This document shows positions 60,232 to 64,000 of a DNA stretch of 64,000 bases, one piece after another. The DNA is taken from the NCBI RefSeq assembly GCF_000371965.1, contig NZ_AQUO01000001.1, positions 2,054,001 to 2,118,000 of the forward strand. Direction: 5' to 3'. The position numbers and the translations under genes are program-made. The notes under the pieces were generated by a model. It searched no databases. It saw only the letters and a list, made by a program, of their open reading frames with translations, and was not told where the DNA came from. The stretch is from Paracoccus sp. N5 (GTDB lineage: Bacteria; Pseudomonadota; Alphaproteobacteria; Rhodobacterales; Rhodobacteraceae). The stretch's first letter is position 1, and every line of letters begins with the position of its first letter.

Positions 60232-61522
60232 CGAATTCCTGGGGGGGCTCAGCGACAATGCCCTGGCCGCGTTGCCGTGGCTGTTCGAGTTCTGGGCGCT
60301 GCCGCATCAGCTGCCGCCCGAGGGCGACTGGAAGACCTGGGTGATCATGGGCGGGCGCGGCGCGGGCAAGACCCGGGCCGGGTCCGAATGGGTGCGCGCG
60401 CAGGTCGAGGGGCCGACGCCGGACGCGCCGGGGCGGGCGCAGCGCGTGGCGCTGGTCAGCGAGACCTTCGACCAGGCGCGGGACGTGATGGTCTTTGGCG
60501 AGTCGGGCATCCTGGCCTGCTCGCCGCCCGACCGGCGTCCGGTCTGGGAGGCCGGGCGGCGGCGGCTGCTCTGGCCGAATGGCGCGACCGCGCAGGTCTA
60601 TTCGGCGCATGAGCCCGAGGCGCTGCGGGGTCCGCAGTTCGACGCCGCTTGGGTCGATGAGCTGGCGAAGTGGAAGAAGGCCGAGGACAGCTGGGACATG
60701 CTGCAATTCGCGCTGCGGCTGGGGCAGCATCCGCAACAGGTCGTCACCACCACGCCGAAGAATGTCGCGGTGCTGAAGCGGATCCTGGGCAATGCCTCGA
60801 CGGTCACGACCCATGCGCCGACCGAGGCGAACCGCGCCTATCTGGCCGAGAGCTTCCTGGCCGAGGTCGAGGCGCGCTATGCCGGGACGCGGCTGGGCCG
60901 GCAGGAGTTGGAAGGCTTGCTGCTGGAGGATGTCGAGGGGGCGCTGTGGACGACGGGCATGGTCGAGCGCTGTCGGGTCGAGACGGCGCCGCAGCTGTCG
61001 CGCATCGTGGTGGCGGTTGATCCGGCGGTGACCTCGGGCGCGGCTTCGGACGAATGCGGCATCGTCGTGGCGGGCGTGGTCAGCGCGGGGCCGATCACCG
61101 ATTGGCGGGTCTATGTGCTGGAAGATGCCTCGGTCCGCGGCGGGCCGGTGGACTGGGCGCGGGCCGCCATCGCGGCGATGCAGCGCCATGGCGCCGAGCG
61201 GCTGGTGGCCGAGGTCAACCAGGGCGGCGATCTGGTCGAGAGCGTGATCCGCCAGGTCGATCCGCTGGTGCCGTTCCGGGCCTTGCGGGCCGGGCGCGGC
61301 AAGGGGCTGCGGGCCGAGCCGGTGGCGGCGCTTTACGAGCAGGGGCGGGTGCATCACCTGCGCGGCCTGGGCGCGCTGGAGGACCAGATGTGCCGCATGA
61401 CGGTCGCGGGCTATGACGGCAAGGGCTCGCCCGACCGGCTGGATGCGCTGGTCTGGGCCATTCATGAGCTGGTGATCGAGCCCGGTGCGGCCTGGCGGCG
61501 CCCGGCGGTGCGGGGGCTCTAG
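60182..61522 (+). CDS. GTA g2-like large terminase (DNA-packaging ATPase/nuclease)
   Basis: A 446-residue terminase. The ATPase has Walker A MGGRGAGKTRAGSEW and FDAAWVDELAKW as Walker B. The nuclease domain begins IVVAVDPAVTSG, with EVNQGGDLVESVIR and GSPDRLDALVWAIHEL giving the later acidic residues. It packages host DNA into GTA particles. The chosen start MKSGAAWL (60182) lies inside g1; a longer frame from 60113 is possible. The next gene is 146 bases away, a large gap for this cluster. Confidence 0.9.
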   Translation: MKSGAAWLASAEPEEVDEFLGGLSDNALAALPWLFEFWALPHQLPPEGDWKTWVIMGGRGAGKTRAGSEWVRAQVEGPTPDAPGRAQRVALVSETFDQARDVMVFGESGILACSPPDRRPVWEAGRRRLLWPNGATAQVYSAHEPEALRGPQFDAAWVDELAKWKKAEDSWDMLQFALRLGQHPQQVVTTTPKNVAVLKRILGNASTVTTHAPTEANRAYLAESFLAEVEARYAGTRLGRQELEGLLLEDVEGALWTTGMVERCRVETAPQLSRIVVAVDPAVTSGAASDECGIVVAGVVSAGPITDWRVYVLEDASVRGGPVDWARAAIAAMQRHGAERLVAEVNQGGDLVESVIRQVDPLVPFRALRAGRGKGLRAEPVAALYEQGRVHHLRGLGALEDQMCRMTVAGYDGKGSPDRLDALVWAIHELVIEPGAAWRRPAVRGL

Positions 61523-61536
61523 GGGGCTCTGCCCCC

Positions 61537-61606
61537 ACGTTTCGCTGGCCCCTCGATGGGGCCATCGAAACGTTCCCCCGGGGTATTTGGGAAACGGAGA
61601 AGGGCC
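61537..61606 (+). repeat. GGGTATTT element with its own hairpin between GTA g2 and g3
   Basis: Arms ACGTTTCGCTGGCCCC and GGGGCCATCGAAACGT (61537-61573) form a hairpin with one mismatch. CCCCGGGGTATTTGGGAAAC then GGAGAAG follow (61576-61602). The preceding GGGGGCTCTGCCCCC completes the long form also seen near 26.3 kb. It sits inside an otherwise tightly packed phage-like operon. Confidence 0.7.
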
Positions 61607-61620
61607 TTTCGGGGCCTGCG

Positions 61621-61645
61621 AAGGGTCGCGGTCGCGGCCCTTTTT
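61621..61645 (+). terminator. terminator-like hairpin between GTA g2 and g3
   Basis: AAGGGTCGC and GCGGCCCTT pair with one G-T and a 4-base loop, followed by a T-run (61641-61645). It would cut the packaging genes off from the portal and capsid genes unless bypassed. Confidence 0.65.
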
Positions 61646-61668
61646 CATTGGAAATTCAGGAGGGACCG

Positions 61669-62865
61669 ATGGCATTTCCCTGGTTCGGGCGAGCGGCTGC
61701 GCCCGCAAGATCGCCCGGCGTCGAGGTCGAGAGAAAGGCCAGCGCCGCGGGCAAGGTGGTGGCGCTGGCGGCAGGCTCGGGGCGGGTGGTCTGGTCGCCG
61801 CGCGACACGGTCAGCCTGACCCATGCCGGCTTTGTCGGCAATCCGGTCGGGTTCCGCGCCGTGCGGCTGATCGCCGAGGCCGCCGCGGCCGTGCCGCTGG
61901 TCTGTCAGGATCGCGAGCGGCGCTATGACGTGCATCCGGTTCTGGACCTGCTGCGCCGGCCCAATCCGGGGCAGGGCCGGGCCGAGCTGTTCGAGGCGCT
62001 GTTCGGGCAGGTGCTGCTGAGCGGCAACGGCTATCTGGAGGCCGTGGGCGAGGGTGCCAAGGGGCTGCCGGCCGAACTGCATGTGCTGCGCTCGGACCGG
62101 ATGGCGGTGGTGCCGGGCGAGGATGGCTGGCCCTCGGCCTATGAATATGCGGTGGGCGGGCGCAAGTACCGTTTCGACATGGCGGGCAGTCCGGATCCGA
62201 TCTGCCATATCCGCAGCTTCCATCCGCTGGACGATCATTACGGCTTGTCGCCGATGCAGGCGGCGGCGGTGGCGGTGGATGTGCACAACAGCGCATCCGG
62301 CTGGTCGAAGGCGCTGCTGGACAATGCGGCGCGGCCGAGCGGCGCCATCGTCTACAAGGGGGCGGACGGGCAGGGCAGCCTGTCGCCCGACCAGTATGAC
62401 CGGCTGGTGACCGAGATGGAGATGCATCACCAGGGCGCGCGGAACGCCGGGCGGCCGATGCTGCTGGAGGGCGGGCTGGACTGGAAGCCGATGGGGTTCT
62501 CGCCCAGCGACATGGAGTTTCATGAGACGAAGCTGGCGGCGGCGCGGGAGATCGCGCAGGCCTTCGGGGTGCCGCCGATGCTGATCGGTATTCCGGGCGA
62601 GGCGACCTATGCCAATTACGCCGAGGCGCATCGGGCGTTTTACCGGCTGACCGTGCTGCCCCTGGTGGCGCGGGTGGCGAGTGCGGTGGCCTGGTGGCTG
62701 TCCGAGCATCTGGGCGCCGAGATCGACCTGCGGGCCGATCCGGACCAGGTTCCGGCACTGGCCGAGGAGCGCGACAGCCATTGGCGCCGCATCGACGCGG
62801 CGAGCTTCCTGACCGAGGCCGAGAAGCGCGCCGCCCTGGGTCTGCCGCCCTTGGCGGAGGGCTGA
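61669..62865 (+). CDS. GTA g3-like phage portal protein (HK97 type)
   Basis: A 398-residue portal protein. It has VGNPVGFRAVRLIAEAAAAV, LLRRPNPGQGRAELFEALFG, LSGNGYLEAVG, HIRSFHPLDDHYGLSPMQAA and AFGVPPMLIGIPGEATYANY, standard for HK97-family portals, the ring through which DNA enters the head. The ATG at 61669 follows AGGAGG. The length fits the family. The g3.5-like gene follows after one base. Confidence 0.93.
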   Translation: MAFPWFGRAAAPARSPGVEVERKASAAGKVVALAAGSGRVVWSPRDTVSLTHAGFVGNPVGFRAVRLIAEAAAAVPLVCQDRERRYDVHPVLDLLRRPNPGQGRAELFEALFGQVLLSGNGYLEAVGEGAKGLPAELHVLRSDRMAVVPGEDGWPSAYEYAVGGRKYRFDMAGSPDPICHIRSFHPLDDHYGLSPMQAAAVAVDVHNSASGWSKALLDNAARPSGAIVYKGADGQGSLSPDQYDRLVTEMEMHHQGARNAGRPMLLEGGLDWKPMGFSPSDMEFHETKLAAAREIAQAFGVPPMLIGIPGEATYANYAEAHRAFYRLTVLPLVARVASAVAWWLSEHLGAEIDLRADPDQVPALAEERDSHWRRIDAASFLTEAEKRAALGLPPLAEG

Positions 62866-62866
62866 G

Positions 62867-63100
62867 ATGGAGGGCTCGCGCTTCGTCAAGGAGCCCTTCG
62901 ACTGGCACGACCAGCGTTTCGACACTCAGGAGCGGATCATGGCGCTGCAATTCGGCCAGGTCGAGCGGCGGCTGGAGCGGATCGAGGGGCTGATCGAGGG
63001 GCTGGAGCGGCGGCTGTGGATGACGGTCTATGGCGTCGTCGCCGTGATCCTGACCCAAGCCGTGCAGTCGATCCTGGCTTATACGCCGAAAGGAGGGTGA
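62867..63100 (+). CDS. GTA g3.5-like small membrane protein
   Basis: A 77-residue protein. A charged helical part (RIMALQFGQVERRLERIEGL) leads to a single hydrophobic segment (LWMTVYGVVAVILTQAVQSI). Position between portal and protease, size and form match g3.5 of the Rhodobacter-type GTA, whose role is unknown. It is separated by one base from the protease gene. Confidence 0.8.
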   Translation: MEGSRFVKEPFDWHDQRFDTQERIMALQFGQVERRLERIEGLIEGLERRLWMTVYGVVAVILTQAVQSILAYTPKGG

Positions 63101-63101
63101 C

Positions 63102-63638
63102 GTGAATTCAAAGGATTACGGCTTGGAGTTGAAGTATGCGGCCGGCGCCTCACTGGTGTCGGACGGCGCGCAGCTGGAAGGCTATGCCAGCCTGTTCGGC
63201 CTGGCCGACCAGGGCGGCGACATCGTCGTCAAGGGCGCCTATACCGCCAGCCTGAAGCGGCTGGCGGCGCGGGGCGACAAGGTGCGGATGCTGTGGCAGC
63301 ACGATCCCGCCCGGCCCATCGGCGTCTGGGACGAGATCCGCGAGGACGACAAGGGCCTGTGGGTCAAGGGGCGCCTGCTGCCCGAGGTGGCGCAGGCCCG
63401 CGAGGCGGCCGCGCTGATCGCGGCCGGCGCCATCGACGGGCTGTCGATCGGCTATCGCACCATCGCGGCCGAGCGCGACGGCAAGGGCCGGCGGATGCTT
63501 TCCGAGGTCGAGCTGTGGGAGGTGTCGCTGGTCACCTTCCCGATGCTGGCCGAGGCCAAGGTCGGGCGCAAGTCCGACGGTGCATTGGAACTGGCGGCGG
63601 CCTTTCGGGCCGCGACCAAGGCGCTGCGCGCCGAGTGA
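63102..63638 (+). CDS. GTA g4-like HK97-family prohead protease
   Basis: A 178-residue serine protease with QLEGYASLFGLADQGGDIVV, the catalytic His in MLWQHDPARPIGVW, the Ser in IDGLSIGYRT and the acidic EVELWEVSLVTFPM. It trims the capsid scaffold domain during head maturation. It starts at a GTG; the capsid gene follows after about 22 bases. Confidence 0.92.
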   Translation: MNSKDYGLELKYAAGASLVSDGAQLEGYASLFGLADQGGDIVVKGAYTASLKRLAARGDKVRMLWQHDPARPIGVWDEIREDDKGLWVKGRLLPEVAQAREAAALIAAGAIDGLSIGYRTIAAERDGKGRRMLSEVELWEVSLVTFPMLAEAKVGRKSDGALELAAAFRAATKALRAE

Positions 63639-63660
63639 GTTTCACCAAACGGAGGGGACG

Positions 63661-64000
63661 ATGACCGAGGTGAAAGCCGCGGCCGGGGCGGACATGCCCG
63701 GCGACCTGGGGGCCGAGATGCTGGGGTTCGTCAATGAACTCAAGGCTTTCCGCACCGACATTCAGAAACGACTGGAAGCACAGGAACAACGCATGACCAT
63801 GCTGGACCGCAAGACCCTTTCCCGCGCCCGCGCCCCTCTGTCGGCCGAAGCCGATGCCGGCGCGCCGCATCAGAAGGCCTTCGACGCCTATATCCGCCAT
63901 GGCGACGACGGTGCGCTGCGCGGTCTGCCGCTGGAAGGCAAGGCGATGACCTCGAGCTCGGACGGCGGCTTCCTGGCGGCGCCGACGGTGGCCCTGCAGG
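63661..64000 (+). CDS. GTA g5-like major capsid protein, 3' part missing
   Basis: 113 codons lie in the window. The N-terminus is a charged helical delta domain (LGFVNELKAFRTDIQKRLEA) that serves as scaffold. It is followed by a likely cleavage region near HQKAFDAYIRHGDDGALRGL and the start of the mature HK97-fold shell (KAMTSSSDGGFLAAPTVA). The gene runs off the window, where the rest of the GTA cluster is expected. Confidence 0.9.
   Translation, partial: MTEVKAAAGADMPGDLGAEMLGFVNELKAFRTDIQKRLEAQEQRMTMLDRKTLSRARAPLSAEADAGAPHQKAFDAYIRHGDDGALRGLPLEGKAMTSSSDGGFLAAPTVALQ

Overview
The window looks like a chromosomal piece of a GC-rich alphaproteobacterium of the Rhodobacterales (Paracoccaceae), most likely a Paracoccus or a close relative. 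The evidence is the dusB-ntrB-ntrC-ntrY-ntrX-trkA-trkH-hfq-hflX block typical of that order, NtrC-type regulators without the sigma-54 contact loop, an SqrR/BigR-like persulfide regulon, and the head of a Rhodobacter-type gene transfer agent (GTA) cluster. The genus is inferred from gene content, not from a search.

Layout. 1-2.9 kb: the end of a MarC-family gene and tatABC followed by a DUF815 ATPase. 3.1-4.65 kb: tRNA-Met(CAT), an orphan gene of foreign character and an unassigned stretch. 4.65-8 kb: a Pit phosphate transporter, a remnant of an AMP-dependent acyl-CoA ligase, and a COG0523 zinc GTPase behind a Zur-like palindrome. 8-12.3 kb: a stress-like cluster (GH13 trehalose-synthase relative, ASRT-family protein, luciferase-like flavin oxidoreductase, DUF72). 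12.4-17 kb: tRNA-Ala(GGC) and an efeUOB-efeM iron-uptake operon whose peroxidase carries a Tat signal. 17-22.1 kb: a glutathionyl-hydroquinone reductase and a persulfide detoxification regulon (two-Cys ArsR regulator; persulfide dioxygenase, DUF2892, two YeeE halves, SulP). 22-28 kb: pyruvate carboxylase, tadA, an RluB-like pseudouridine synthase with a 12-copy tail repeat. 28-31.5 kb: hemP and the zinc locus znuA / zur-znuC-znuB. 31.7-37.5 kb: a small secreted protein, yjbF-yjbH, a COG3650-like lipoprotein and L-serine ammonia-lyase. 37.7-50 kb: the nitrogen-regulation, potassium-uptake and hfq-hflX block. 50-56.4 kb: a minus-strand operon combining TelA, a DUF2927 lipoprotein, a DUF4241-like exported protein with an apparent frameshift, an SPFH-GYF protein, a zinc-ribbon membrane protein and a sugar kinase. 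56.6-59.6 kb: fabF-mltG and a coiled-coil gene. 59.7-64 kb: control region and first genes of a GTA cluster (TerS, TerL, portal, g3.5, prohead protease, start of the capsid gene), which runs off the window.

Links within the window. The zinc GTPase and the znu locus share similar palindromes, suggesting one Zur regulon. The persulfide operon and its regulator share a 25-bp operator-like element. TatABC can export EfeB. A dispersed element with a GGGTATTT core lies at many gene ends, three times as inverted pairs. The parts least explained by known biology are the TelA/SPFH operon, the ASRT cluster, the leader hairpin ahead of the GTA genes and the orphan gene beside tRNA-Met.
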